A DNA stretch of 64,000 nucleotides, from the NCBI RefSeq assembly GCF_051628905.1, contig NZ_CP157575.1:372001-436000 (forward strand), written 5' to 3'. Shown in pieces: positions 27,211 to 36,762 of this stretch. The position numbers and the translations under genes are program-made. Below the pieces are notes generated by a model, which was given only the letters and a program-made list of their open reading frames with translations, was not told where the DNA came from and made no database searches. Positions within the stretch are counted from its first letter, which is position 1. Each line of letters begins with the position of its first letter. The DNA comes from Asaia sp037151935. GTDB taxonomy: Bacteria > Pseudomonadota > Alphaproteobacteria > Acetobacterales > Acetobacteraceae.

Positions 27211-28422
27211 TCAGGCTTCCATCAGAGTTTGACCGATATAGCCGCCCTTCGGTCGTCCCGGACAGGCGAAAAGCCCACCACCAATATGGGTCGTATACTG
27301 GTTCATCATGTCGAATTTCGACATCTTATCGAAAATCTTCACAAACCCGGTCCTGGGATCCTGTTGCCAGCTCATAAACAAGAGCCCGGCATCCATTTCC
27401 ATGCCCTGACGCCAGGGTGGCCAGCGCTCTGCCGTAAAGCTCAGCCCGTTATCGTAGGAATAGGCCCGCCGCAAAATCTGAGCGCCGCCATTTTCTTCCG
27501 GGGCTGCAAGCCGCGCATGAGAGTTCTGCACCGTCACCGGATTACCATCACGATCCTTCTGCGAGAGGGTGAGCGGTTCGAACTCGTCATGGCCACCAAT
27601 AGGCGCTCCACTCAGTTTTTCGCGTCCCATCGTCTCTTCCTGGAAGCCGACAGGGGTACGATCCCAATGTTCCAGTGCGATGCGTATTATGCGTGAAACC
27701 AGATAACTACCGCCCTGCATCCAGGGCAGATCGGAACGGGCCGCCCAGATGTAGCGATCAGCCGCCGCCGGGCTTCTCGTGTCCGGGTTGATCGTGCCAT
27801 CCTTGAAGCCCATGAGGTTTCTTGGGGTCTTACCCTTGCCGAAACTCGGCAGGAACCCGGCCTGGGCCCAGCGGGGATTGGCGATATTATAGGCCAGCCG
27901 TGTCAGCTCCCGCGAGGCATGAAGCGTGGTCTGAGGATCATTGGCACAGCACTGCACGCATAGGTCGCCACCCGAGCGCGCATCGACGAGCTGATCGCCG
28001 GTAAAGCGCGGCAGATCGGCCATTGCGGCAGTCCGATGGGCATTCAACCCGAAACGATCCTTGCCGTCTTTCATGAACAAACTCGGTCCGAACCCGATCG
28101 TGATGGTGAGATCGCGATCCTTGAGCCCAGCGATCTCACCTGAATCGACCAGACCCTCGACCGGTCTCCCGGCCATCAGGGCATCGGCTGCGTCGGTCCA
28201 TTTCCTGAGCAATGACGCCAGTTCATCACGCTTCGTCGTGGCAACGTCGAAGGTGATGAAATAGGCAAAAGGCTGCTGCGGCGTCAAAATGCCTGGCTGA
28301 TGGACGACAGGGTTCTGAGCGCCCCGAGCCTGCTCGACGAGAGGCGCAACCGTGCCGAGCGCTACGGAACTGGCAAGAAAGCCGCGCCTGCCGAAGCGAA
28401 AGCGTTTTTCCGTATCAGTCAT
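27211..28422 (-). CDS. efeB: Dyp-type heme peroxidase, EfeB/deferrochelatase type
   Basis: A 403-residue protein with a twin-arginine signal (GRRGFLASS, residues 11-19) and the Dyp hallmark GFKDGT (GxxDG with the distal Asp). The EfeB-like C-terminal region includes NSHARLAAPEENGGAQILRR and FDMMNQYTTHIGGGLFACP. The family is exported folded with heme; reported activities are peroxidase and iron release from heme. The start codon overlaps the stop of the beta-propeller gene (ATGA). Unlike the usual efeUOB operon there is no ferrous permease or EfeO here; the partners are a porin and a propeller protein. Confidence 0.92.
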   Translation of the reverse strand: MTDTEKRFRFGRRGFLASSVALGTVAPLVEQARGAQNPVVHQPGILTPQQPFAYFITFDVATTKRDELASLLRKWTDAADALMAGRPVEGLVDSGEIAGLKDRDLTITIGFGPSLFMKDGKDRFGLNAHRTAAMADLPRFTGDQLVDARSGGDLCVQCCANDPQTTLHASRELTRLAYNIANPRWAQAGFLPSFGKGKTPRNLMGFKDGTINPDTRSPAAADRYIWAARSDLPWMQGGSYLVSRIIRIALEHWDRTPVGFQEETMGREKLSGAPIGGHDEFEPLTLSQKDRDGNPVTVQNSHARLAAPEENGGAQILRRAYSYDNGLSFTAERWPPWRQGMEMDAGLLFMSWQQDPRTGFVKIFDKMSKFDMMNQYTTHIGGGLFACPGRPKGGYIGQTLMEA

Positions 28423-29573
28423 GGCTGACTCGCATTCAACGTGTTCATGTCGTCTTCGACATAATAGAAGCTCTTGCCATCGGGGGTCATGGCAAGGCCG
28501 AAAAGATCGCCATTTCCGGGTGGCTGCTGCGCCTGATCGGCATCGACCCATTGCGCGTAAATCTGCTTCCTGGCAGCCGGATCGATCTCGACCACCTGGC
28601 CGTTTCGGCCATTGGCTACAAGCAGGTGGTGACCTGGCACCCAGATCATGGCGAGCGGCCAGTTCAGAAGCCCGCCCTTGGTGATGACCCTGCCAACCGC
28701 ATCATTCTCACGCGTTACCGGCTCGGTGCGGGTCAGCGCATTATCGATGGCCGTTACTTCATTGTCGTAGCCGTCGGTGACGAAAAGCGTGCCATCGTCG
28801 TCGAGAGCAAGACCCGTTGGGCCGAAAAGGAAGTTGTCACGATCGGCACGCGCGGAAAACCCGCTGGCAATGACGGTCTGCTTGTCGAGCACGGGGGGGC
28901 TGCCATCCGGGATGCTGAGTTCGAGACGCAGCACCGTCGCCTTGTGCAGGATTGGCGGATAATGCGTCTGCGGGTCGACAACGTTGGGTCCCGGCAGATC
29001 GAAACCCGTCATGGAAATGAACAGAGTTGCCTTGTCGCCCTGATCGACACTCGCAATATCGCCCCATGGTGCGTTGATGAGTGGCCCTTTCCATGTGGTG
29101 ATGTATTTGCCGTTTGTGTCGAGCACGATAAGGCACCCGTCGCCCTTGGTCGTGGTGGTGCCATCTTTACTCGGAGCACTACCGACAATGATCCAGCCCT
29201 TTTTCAGTATGGTCAGGGCCGTTGTCAGCCCTACCCCGCCCGGACAGGCTGCGAGATTGCTTGGCAGGTTGGCGAAGAGACGCGCATTGCCCGAAACCGG
29301 CGAATAGGCAACGATCGTGGTGCCCGTGCCCTGAAGATTGCTGATATTATTGAAGTTCGTGACCAGAACCTCATCCTTTTTCAGCACACCCATGTCGTGC
29401 GGGACGACGACCACGGCGTATGGGTTCAGATCGCCGTTACCGGGGCTGGTCGACGCCAGGGTCGTGTGCCGATGCAGCGTTTCGAGAAACCCCTTCGGGT
29501 CGGCCTTTGCAGGAAGGGCCGCAGCCACGAGCGTGAGGGCGGTGCAGGCAGCAATCGAAAATCTAGAAAACAT
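28419..29573 (-). CDS. Secreted NHL/SMP-30-like beta-propeller protein
   Basis: A 384-residue protein with a signal peptide cleaved around PAKAD. Repeating blocks such as GPTGLALDDDGTLFVTDGYDNEVTAIDN and GHHLLVANGRNGQVVEIDP fit six-bladed NHL/SMP-30 propellers. It is periplasmic by prediction. No catalytic residues can be assigned. It sits between a porin (9 nt away) and a Tat-exported Dyp peroxidase (4 nt overlap), so all three are made together. A GTG at 29585 that overlaps the porin stop is an alternative start; I prefer ATG 29573 with GAGAG just upstream. Confidence 0.75.
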   Translation of the reverse strand: MFSRFSIAACTALTLVAAALPAKADPKGFLETLHRHTTLASTSPGNGDLNPYAVVVVPHDMGVLKKDEVLVTNFNNISNLQGTGTTIVAYSPVSGNARLFANLPSNLAACPGGVGLTTALTILKKGWIIVGSAPSKDGTTTTKGDGCLIVLDTNGKYITTWKGPLINAPWGDIASVDQGDKATLFISMTGFDLPGPNVVDPQTHYPPILHKATVLRLELSIPDGSPPVLDKQTVIASGFSARADRDNFLFGPTGLALDDDGTLFVTDGYDNEVTAIDNALTRTEPVTRENDAVGRVITKGGLLNWPLAMIWVPGHHLLVANGRNGQVVEIDPAARKQIYAQWVDADQAQQPPGNGDLFGLAMTPDGKSFYYVEDDMNTLNASQP

Positions 29574-29581
29574 AGATACTC

Positions 29582-31072
29582 TCACAGAGCGATATTGGTT
29601 CTGAAACCGAAAACAAGCTCATCGCGCAGGCGTCGGTCAGGATGGGAAGGGTTGGGAATGCCGCCACCGGGGTTGAAAATATATTGGAAGTCGGGCTGCC
29701 ACTGCATCCAGCCTGTGAACTGATACTGATAGGTCAGTTCCACATAGGTCTCTCCACCTTGTGCAGGCGAATAGGCGCCCGAGTAGCGCCTGACGGCGCG
29801 GTCGTAATTGGCCAGCGCGCCGCTGACGTGGGTATAGCCCATGCCAATGCCGAACACGTCGTCGGTGCGATAAGGCAACGGGTCATTGAACGTCAGGCCG
29901 AAATTGAGGCTGAAATCGATCGGTACGCGATCGGATTGCGGGGCGCCCATGGCGCGACCGAAAATGCTGATCGTCCGGTTCGGGTCGGTATGGCTGCGCC
30001 AGATCATCTGGTCCATCACCGCATAGAAGCTGAAGGCGCCACGATGGGTGCGGGCCGTGCCATTGCTGTCGGGCGAGGCCAGGGGCACGCCCGTGTTGTC
30101 CCAGAACTGGTCGGCAAAAGGCTCGGAATCGTACCAACCACCAATACGATAAACATGGGAGAGCGGCTGAACCTCGTCGGGCGAGACCATCGCACCCAGC
30201 GCCGGATAGACATATTGCAGCTCGGCAATGGCCAGAACGCCCCGATTGAGCGGGAAGGTTGTGCCGGAAGGATTGGTTATCTGCGGGTCGCCGTCGCGAT
30301 CTTTCGTCGGGCTGCCGCTATAGACGCCGCCCAACAGGTAGAGCGGCGTTGCCAGCCAGTATTTACCCCGCACGCCGAGCGCCGAGAGCGGATAGGCAGG
30401 ACCACCTCCGGGCATGTCTGCAGAGGGCACCATCGGCCAGCCGAACATCGTATTGGCAAAAACCAGAGCATTGCTACTGACCATATATTCCTGGTCGAGA
30501 CTCTGCTGGCCGATCTTGATGTCGAGCTTCTGCTGATCGAGAAATTTCTGATCGTACCACAACTCCCACAGGCGCGTGGAGCGGTCCGCCTCGATGCCGC
30601 TCACCGTTTGCAGGGCCATGAGGTTATCGGCGCTGAAATTACGTCCGTGAATCTGCTCCATGCTGACATTGAATGTCCCGCCATACCAGCCGACAGCACG
30701 CTGCGTATCGACCTGCAGCACCGCGACGGTCAGGCCGTCATAACCTGCCCCGCGATGACTGCCGCCGGACGGATTACCGAACACTTCCGAGGTTTCCTGA
30801 ATGGCGAGCACGGCACCGTATTTGCCCAGCTCGGGGCGCAGGCCCCACATATTGCCCAGAAGATTGGACGTTCGGCGCCAATTGGAGAGAAAGCCAAAAA
30901 CGCCTGACGACGCGTCATCGCTTGCCCCTGCAGCATTTCCAAGATTGACGGGCGGAGGGACCGCACGCGCCGATAGCGGTAGCGACAACCCGGTTAAACC
31001 CAGACAGGCCACTAAAATCTTCGTCTTTCGCGCCTCAGCCCTCAGGCGTCGCCACGGTCGGAAATCACTCAT
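29582..31072 (-). CDS. OprB-like porin
   Basis: A 496-residue outer-membrane barrel with a signal peptide ending at LSARA (near residue 36). OprB-family features are FGFLSNWRRTSNLLGNMWGLRPELGKYG near the mature N-terminus, a conserved IKIGQQSLDQEYM and the C-terminal LTYQYQFTGWMQWQPDFQYIFNPGG. It is likely to admit small sugars or related solutes. It is the first gene of a porin, propeller and Dyp-peroxidase operon, so its solute may be the substrate or product of the other two. It differs clearly from the porin at 15058. Confidence 0.85.
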   Translation of the reverse strand: MSDFRPWRRLRAEARKTKILVACLGLTGLSLPLSARAVPPPVNLGNAAGASDDASSGVFGFLSNWRRTSNLLGNMWGLRPELGKYGAVLAIQETSEVFGNPSGGSHRGAGYDGLTVAVLQVDTQRAVGWYGGTFNVSMEQIHGRNFSADNLMALQTVSGIEADRSTRLWELWYDQKFLDQQKLDIKIGQQSLDQEYMVSSNALVFANTMFGWPMVPSADMPGGGPAYPLSALGVRGKYWLATPLYLLGGVYSGSPTKDRDGDPQITNPSGTTFPLNRGVLAIAELQYVYPALGAMVSPDEVQPLSHVYRIGGWYDSEPFADQFWDNTGVPLASPDSNGTARTHRGAFSFYAVMDQMIWRSHTDPNRTISIFGRAMGAPQSDRVPIDFSLNFGLTFNDPLPYRTDDVFGIGMGYTHVSGALANYDRAVRRYSGAYSPAQGGETYVELTYQYQFTGWMQWQPDFQYIFNPGGGIPNPSHPDRRLRDELVFGFRTNIAL

Positions 31073-31407
31073 TTTTCGCTCTGGAGTTGCTGATATTGAG
31101 AATCGTTCGCACGTATATCAGCAAATCTTTGACATGGAATATTAATAGCCATTCATAAACGAAAACGTGCTTTTTAACTTTCAATCCACCCAAGTTATGG
31201 GCGCAATTTCTTACATTCGCTCATAAATTTGCTTAAAGTACATAAATCAAGTCCAAATATACGGAAAAAGATTACGATTTCCCAATCTTCAGCAAGCGAG
31301 CCTTGAGCAGGGACGCGTAACAAGATTTGTTATAATGTATCAATTTACACAGAAAGACAGACTCCCTATCCCTGCTCGGTCTGCCCTGCTGCTCGGGACT
31401 CTCTGGC
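31073..31407. other. Divergent AT-rich intergenic region
   Basis: A 335-nt gap between divergent porin and receptor genes. The stretch 31150-31280 is markedly AT-rich, consistent with promoters in both directions. No recognised operator or RNA. Confidence 0.45.
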
Positions 31408-33789
31408 TTGTCGAAAAACGCCCTCCTTATCGTTTCCCCTCTCCTCTGTGCCTTGTGCATCGTACCCGACTGCGTACTTGCCGAGAGCCGCGATAGAACG
31501 AGCCGCATCGAGAGCGGGGAAAGAGCCCCGATTGCAAAGCGGGCCATGCCAGTGATGAAGCGCGAGATCGTGACCGTGCATCGCCACCGCGCCAATGCGG
31601 ATGGAACGACGGGCCGCTCCATCGGTGGGGGACTGATGCCGGGACAGTCGGCACCTCGGTCGCAAAGCGGCGTAAACCGCGATTTCATTGCCAGACAATC
31701 GCCCACTCTCTCGCCAGTCGCCATGATTGCCGACCTGCCGGGCGTGATCTATTCCGGCAATGATCCACTCGGCACGAATGACGAACAGCAGGGGCTCTCC
31801 GTGCGTGGCCTCGACCAGACCGAAATCGGCTATCTCTTCGAGAACGTACCCGCCGCCCCGCCGCTCTTTCTTGTCCCCTACACCTCGGCGACGGCAGATA
31901 ACGAGAACATCGCCTCGATCACCCTGGCGCAAGGCGCCGCCGAAACGGCCTCGCCGCTTTATAATGCGGTGGGGGGCGAATTATCGGTCAGGATGCGCAA
32001 ACCATCCGATGAGCGAGGCGGTTTCATCAGCGGCTCTTGGGGGTCGTACAGCCTCAATCGCGAGTTTCTTCGCCTCGAGAGCGGACGCTTGGGCGATAGC
32101 GGCGTGAAGGGCTTCGCCTCTTTCTCCTATCGCGGAGCCGATCAGTGGCGCGGCGCCGGTACATCTCGACGCTTTCACACGGATATGCGCCTGATGAAGG
32201 AATGGGGGCAGAAAAGTTCGGCCTCGGTAATCTTCTCGTTCAATCGCGATCGCGGGTACTATCTGCTGTCTCCCACACTCGCCCAGTGGCAGCGCCTTGG
32301 CACCAGGGCCAATTATGCCAGCGACTATGCGCCGGGCGACAGCAGCTACTATAAATATCAGGAAAACGCCCGTGCGCAGAGCTTCCTCTCAGCGCCGGTA
32401 TCGCTCCACCTCGATCGGCATCTGACTCTCGATCTGACGCCCTATTTCATCTATGTCTGGGGTTACGACAGCTACGGCACCACTTTGAGCCGCACCGGTA
32501 GCTATAACGGCAATCGGCCTGCGGGCGCGCTTCAGGTGCCCTCAAGCATCGGCAACAGCTTTGCTTCCGTAGCCACTGATTCCTACCATCAGTCGCACCC
32601 CGGCATGAACAGCGCGCTGCACTATGAAACCGGGGCGAACCGTCTTTCTCTTGGTTACTGGTATTCCTATTACGACTTCTCCAGCCTGTCGCGTTATGTG
32701 CTGCCCGATGCGCAGGGTGGGGTGTCGAACCAGTGGGGTGCTTTCCCCATACTGACCGACGTCGGAACGCCGCTGTCTTCATACGACGCAAGGCTTCTAC
32801 AGCAGATCAATGCGATCTCCATAACCGACAGGCTGCATCTTCTGGACCGGAAACTGACCCTTTCCGCAGGGCTGCGTATGGTGCTGGTTTCTCGCTCGGT
32901 AACCAATCTTCTGCCGGGGGCGCGGTTCCGCAACGGAGCCAGCTATGCGTCGCCCCTGCCGCAGTTTTCCGCGTCCTACAAGCTGACGCCCCACGACCAG
33001 ATCTATGTCAACGGCACCACAGGGTTTCGCGCGCCTTCCGGCATTTCCAGCTATCAGGACCGTTTCAGCATTTCCACGGGACGACAAACGCGTATTGCAT
33101 CCTCAGACACCAAACCCGAATACTCCATCGGCGAGGAGCTCGGTTTCAGACATCAGGGAATGGTTACGCTTTCTCTGGCGCTCTTCAATTATAATTTTAC
33201 CAACCGTCAGGTTGCCACCACCACCGTCCTTAACGGTGTCATCACAAGTGAGTCGATCAATGGTGGCGGGCAGACGGCACGCGGCGCACAATTCGAACTT
33301 GGCCTGCGCCCCTGGCACGGGTTCAGCCCCTATCTTTCGGGACAATATATTCACGCGACGATCGACAATAACATCCAGTCAGGCGCCGACTATCTGCCAA
33401 CAAAGGGCAAGCGGCCTGTGCGTACACCGACCCTCTCGGGCTCGCTCGGCCTCTCTTATGATAACGGTCAGTTTTTCGGCCTGTTCGACGGTCACTATGT
33501 CGGCCCCACCTATGCGACCTTCATGAATGATGAGCGCATACCCGGTTTTGGGACGGCCAATCTCTCTCTCGGCTATCGCCTTCAGAAAACCACCAGACTC
33601 AAAACACCGCAGATCCAGCTCAACCTGATCAATCTCGGTCGTTCCGGCTATCTCTCAGGCGTTAACGGCGTCTCGCTCAATCGCAACGCGACGCAGGGCG
33701 TCTTCGGCACTACCATTGCGGGCAAGGCGCCAACCTATTTCGTTGGCGGCGGTTTTGCCGGCGTGGTGTCGCTGTCTTCCGGCTTCTGA
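31408..33789 (+). CDS. TonB-dependent receptor (TTG start or frameshifted 5' end)
   Basis: A 793-residue receptor with a signal peptide (ALLIVSPLLCALCIV to about residue 25), plug elements GLSVRGLDQTEIGYLFENVP and ASITLAQGAAETASPLYNAVGG, and a barrel ending in SLSSGF. It shares SIGGGLM, NRDFIA, DPLG and LSVRGL blocks with the receptor at 57490, so the two are paralogues. No ATG or GTG exists in frame. The TTG at 31408 has no good ribosome site, while an ATG at 31335 lies in another frame and would also begin a hydrophobic leader. Either a weak TTG is used or a one-base frameshift has damaged the start. Substrate unknown. Confidence 0.8.
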   Translation: MSKNALLIVSPLLCALCIVPDCVLAESRDRTSRIESGERAPIAKRAMPVMKREIVTVHRHRANADGTTGRSIGGGLMPGQSAPRSQSGVNRDFIARQSPTLSPVAMIADLPGVIYSGNDPLGTNDEQQGLSVRGLDQTEIGYLFENVPAAPPLFLVPYTSATADNENIASITLAQGAAETASPLYNAVGGELSVRMRKPSDERGGFISGSWGSYSLNREFLRLESGRLGDSGVKGFASFSYRGADQWRGAGTSRRFHTDMRLMKEWGQKSSASVIFSFNRDRGYYLLSPTLAQWQRLGTRANYASDYAPGDSSYYKYQENARAQSFLSAPVSLHLDRHLTLDLTPYFIYVWGYDSYGTTLSRTGSYNGNRPAGALQVPSSIGNSFASVATDSYHQSHPGMNSALHYETGANRLSLGYWYSYYDFSSLSRYVLPDAQGGVSNQWGAFPILTDVGTPLSSYDARLLQQINAISITDRLHLLDRKLTLSAGLRMVLVSRSVTNLLPGARFRNGASYASPLPQFSASYKLTPHDQIYVNGTTGFRAPSGISSYQDRFSISTGRQTRIASSDTKPEYSIGEELGFRHQGMVTLSLALFNYNFTNRQVATTTVLNGVITSESINGGGQTARGAQFELGLRPWHGFSPYLSGQYIHATIDNNIQSGADYLPTKGKRPVRTPTLSGSLGLSYDNGQFFGLFDGHYVGPTYATFMNDERIPGFGTANLSLGYRLQKTTRLKTPQIQLNLINLGRSGYLSGVNGVSLNRNATQGVFGTTIAGKAPTYFVGGGFAGVVSLSSGF

Positions 33790-34079
33790 ACGACCGCCGC
33801 ACGACGCCTGTTCAGACAAATATAACAGAATGTTGCCAAAGCGAATCAGTGCTTCAAATCGCGTAAATTTCATTTTATCGTTTCTTCAATGCAACGGTTG
33901 AAAGCGGAGGTGACAGAGGCGGTCCCCGCTCGACCCACAGGGTGCATTCGTGCCGTATCCATATCCAGCCGGAACTCTGCTTTCTGTCGCCGCGGGTCAG
34001 GCCCCGGCCCAAGAGGCGTGTCTACCAATATTTCGTTTCGAAAGCGGATCGTTCCGACCTAATTTTTGAAGGGCTTTCA

Positions 34080-36689
34080 ATGAGACGTCGTGCCTCCCTG
34101 CTTACCGCCTCACTTGGCGTTCTGAGCGCTATGGCCTGCATGCCCGATGCGCGCGCCGAAACCCTTTCCACAAAGGGCAAACATGACAGCGCGAGCAAGT
34201 CGCAGGCTACTGCGGTGCAGAAAGCGCCCAAAAAAGCGTCCCATCGCGCCAGAGTGATTTCTGGTGAAGAATCGGTGATCGTGACCGGCACCCATGCCGT
34301 CAACCGCAAGGCACGCGACAGCACGAGCCCCGTCACGGTCATTTCGGCAGCCGAGCTGGCGCGGTCTGGGCAGCTCAATCTGACCGAGGCCCTCACCCGC
34401 GTTTATCCGGCCATTAATATCCAGACACGAGGTAGTGATACGGGGGCGCTTACGGCCTCTATCCGTATGCGTGGCCTGAACCCCAACCAGGTTCTGGTGC
34501 TTGTCGACGGCAAGAGACGCCATGTGACCGGCAACGTGGTGCAGAATCCGGGGCCGCAATTCGGCTCCACGCCGGTCGATCTCAATATGATCCCGGCTAA
34601 TGCCATCGATCATATCGAGGTGCTGGAAGACGGCGCGGCGGCCATGTATGGCTCAGACGCCATCGCCGGTGTCGTGAACGTCATCACCAAAAAGCAGGAT
34701 CACGGTCTGAATATGAGTGCCCAGACCGGCGCCAATGCCTATGCTGGCAGCGGATGGAACTATCAGCTCAACGCCGATGGCGGCATGAAGCTCGGTCGCG
34801 ACGGCTATCTCCATCTCAGCGGGCAGATCTATCATACGGATCATTTCTTCACGAACACCGAAGACCATCGTCTGCTGCCCTATGCACCGCCCGGCGCCAA
34901 TCTGAGCGGCTATTACGGCATCCTCCCCGGCGCCATCAAGGTTCCGTACAATTCCAACAAAATCACAAGCACCCCCGAAGAAACGCGCGAAAATCTTGGC
35001 ATCGATTTCGGCAAGAAAGTGACCGAAAACATCGATTTCTACGGCCTGATCACCTATGGCCATCGTCACGCTGAGGCGATCCAGAACTATCGTGTCCCGA
35101 GCATTGCCCCTTCTCTTTACCCTCTGGGCTTCTCCCCCATCGAGACGATCGAGGAAAACGACTACCAGGCCAATCTTGGCGTCAAGGGCAGCCATCTTTT
35201 CGGTTTCGACTGGGATCTGAGCACGCTTTACGGTGCGGATGAGGAAGACATCATCACCAAGAACACCGCCAATACCGGCATGCTGGGCGCGTCGTGCCAG
35301 ACCACCGATCGCAGCAAGGCCTATTTCTCATCGCAGGGCTGCGGCTATTCACCGACCAGCGCGCGTGCGCAAACCTATCGTAACGCGATGTGGACCAATA
35401 ATCTCGACATCCGCCGCAACTTCAAAATCGCCGACGCTGTGCCCATGACCCTCGCTTTTGGCGGGCAGCACAGGCTCGAAATGTACGATATCGTCGCCGG
35501 TGAGGCGCCTGCCTACGAGGCTGGCGGCACACAGGGCTATGCCGGTGCAGCCCCGCAGAATGCAGGGAGCTGGAGCCGCAATATCTGGGCGGCCTATATC
35601 GATGACGACTTCCACCCCCTGCCGAAGCTCGATGTCGATCTTGCCGGGCGGTTCGAGCACTATACCGACTCAGGCAACACAGAAAACGGCAAGGTCTCGG
35701 CACGATACGACTTTACCAAGCGCATCGCTGTGCGCGCCACCTTCAGCAACGGTTTTCGCGCACCGACCCTTGCCGAGCAACATTACAGCGCGCTCAGTGT
35801 CGGCCCGACTTCGGCTTCTGGGCTGCTGCCCGTCGCCTCGGAAGCCGCCAAGACGCTCGGTGCCAGTGCTCTCAAACCCGAGCGGTCGACAAGCGCCAGT
35901 GGTGGCGTCGTGCTTGAGCCACTGCCGAACTTTCATGTCGAGGCCGATGTCTATCAGATCAATCTGAGAGACCGTATCGTTCAGGGCGGATCGGTTGTCG
36001 GTGCTCAGGCAATCGCGGCCATCGAGCAGATGGGCTATACCTTGCCCGGCGGCGCCACCCTGTCCAATCCAACGGGATTTTCGGCCTATTACTTCTCAAA
36101 CGGTGCCAGCACCCGCACTCAGGGCATCGATATCAAGGCCGATTATCGTCTGCGCCTGCGCCGCTTCGGCAATCTTCTGCTGTCTATGGGGCTGAACATA
36201 AACCGGACACGCTTGACGCATAACGGGCTCTCGGCAACGGGCAACCCGCTCCTCAACGCGCAGACCATCTCGTATCTCACCAGTGAGTCACCGCGCAGCA
36301 AGATCGTTCTGAACGCCTATTATACGATCGGCAATTGGGACGTTAATCTACGCCAGACACGCTACGGCGAGACAGTCGGGATGCTGACCTATCAGGACTG
36401 GACTCCGGCGAGCGCAATCTGCCCTCTGAACGGTCGCGCACTTCGCGGTTCGAATACCTGTTTTGCGCAGTTCAAGAACACCCCGCGCTGGTTGACCGAT
36501 CTGGAAGTCGGCTATCGCTTCGGCGAACACTGGCATGTCGCGGTGGGCGCCAACAACATCTTTAATATCCGTCCTCGCAAGGTACCTGCCAATCTCGCCA
36601 GCTACGGTGTAGGGATCTATGACAGCGCCTCGGCTCAGGTGCCGATGAATGGCGGTTATTATTTTGGGCGCGTGAACGCAAATTTCTAA
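34080..36689 (+). CDS. TonB-dependent receptor
   Basis: An 869-residue receptor with a signal peptide (to ARAE, about residue 24) and a Lys/Ser/Ala linker. The plug starts at ESVIVTGTHAVNRKA and contains RMRGLNPNQVLVLVDGKRR and IEVLEDGAAAMYGSDAIAGVVNV. The barrel ends in GRVNANF. It resembles the receptor at 4811 (VTGS/VTGT class) more than its neighbour at 31408. ATG 34080 was chosen because GAAGGG lies 7 nt before it and the signal peptide begins there. A bidirectional terminator follows. Substrate unknown. Confidence 0.9.
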   Translation: MRRRASLLTASLGVLSAMACMPDARAETLSTKGKHDSASKSQATAVQKAPKKASHRARVISGEESVIVTGTHAVNRKARDSTSPVTVISAAELARSGQLNLTEALTRVYPAINIQTRGSDTGALTASIRMRGLNPNQVLVLVDGKRRHVTGNVVQNPGPQFGSTPVDLNMIPANAIDHIEVLEDGAAAMYGSDAIAGVVNVITKKQDHGLNMSAQTGANAYAGSGWNYQLNADGGMKLGRDGYLHLSGQIYHTDHFFTNTEDHRLLPYAPPGANLSGYYGILPGAIKVPYNSNKITSTPEETRENLGIDFGKKVTENIDFYGLITYGHRHAEAIQNYRVPSIAPSLYPLGFSPIETIEENDYQANLGVKGSHLFGFDWDLSTLYGADEEDIITKNTANTGMLGASCQTTDRSKAYFSSQGCGYSPTSARAQTYRNAMWTNNLDIRRNFKIADAVPMTLAFGGQHRLEMYDIVAGEAPAYEAGGTQGYAGAAPQNAGSWSRNIWAAYIDDDFHPLPKLDVDLAGRFEHYTDSGNTENGKVSARYDFTKRIAVRATFSNGFRAPTLAEQHYSALSVGPTSASGLLPVASEAAKTLGASALKPERSTSASGGVVLEPLPNFHVEADVYQINLRDRIVQGGSVVGAQAIAAIEQMGYTLPGGATLSNPTGFSAYYFSNGASTRTQGIDIKADYRLRLRRFGNLLLSMGLNINRTRLTHNGLSATGNPLLNAQTISYLTSESPRSKIVLNAYYTIGNWDVNLRQTRYGETVGMLTYQDWTPASAICPLNGRALRGSNTCFAQFKNTPRWLTDLEVGYRFGEHWHVAVGANNIFNIRPRKVPANLASYGVGIYDSASAQVPMNGGYYFGRVNANF

Positions 36690-36706
36690 GGCAGGTCCAT
36701 GAACGC

Positions 36707-36743
36707 AAAAAAGGGCCAGAGGGGTATCCCTCCGGCCCTTTTT
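36707..36743. terminator. Bidirectional intrinsic terminator
   Basis: A long hairpin: AAAAAGGGCC pairs with GGCCCTTTTT, with an inner GAGGG/CCCTC stem. It has T-tracts on both strands and lies between the stops of the convergent receptor (ends 36689) and porin (ends 36763) genes. Confidence 0.9.
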
Positions 36744-36762
36744 CTTGTGAACGAGGTCGTTC

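Noticed and set aside
28551..29723. 390-codon plus-strand frame
   Set aside because: Antisense shadow of the beta-propeller gene, which has a signal peptide and operon coupling.
29642..30907. 421-codon plus-strand frame
   Set aside because: Shadow of the OprB-like porin on the other strand; no domain or ribosome site.
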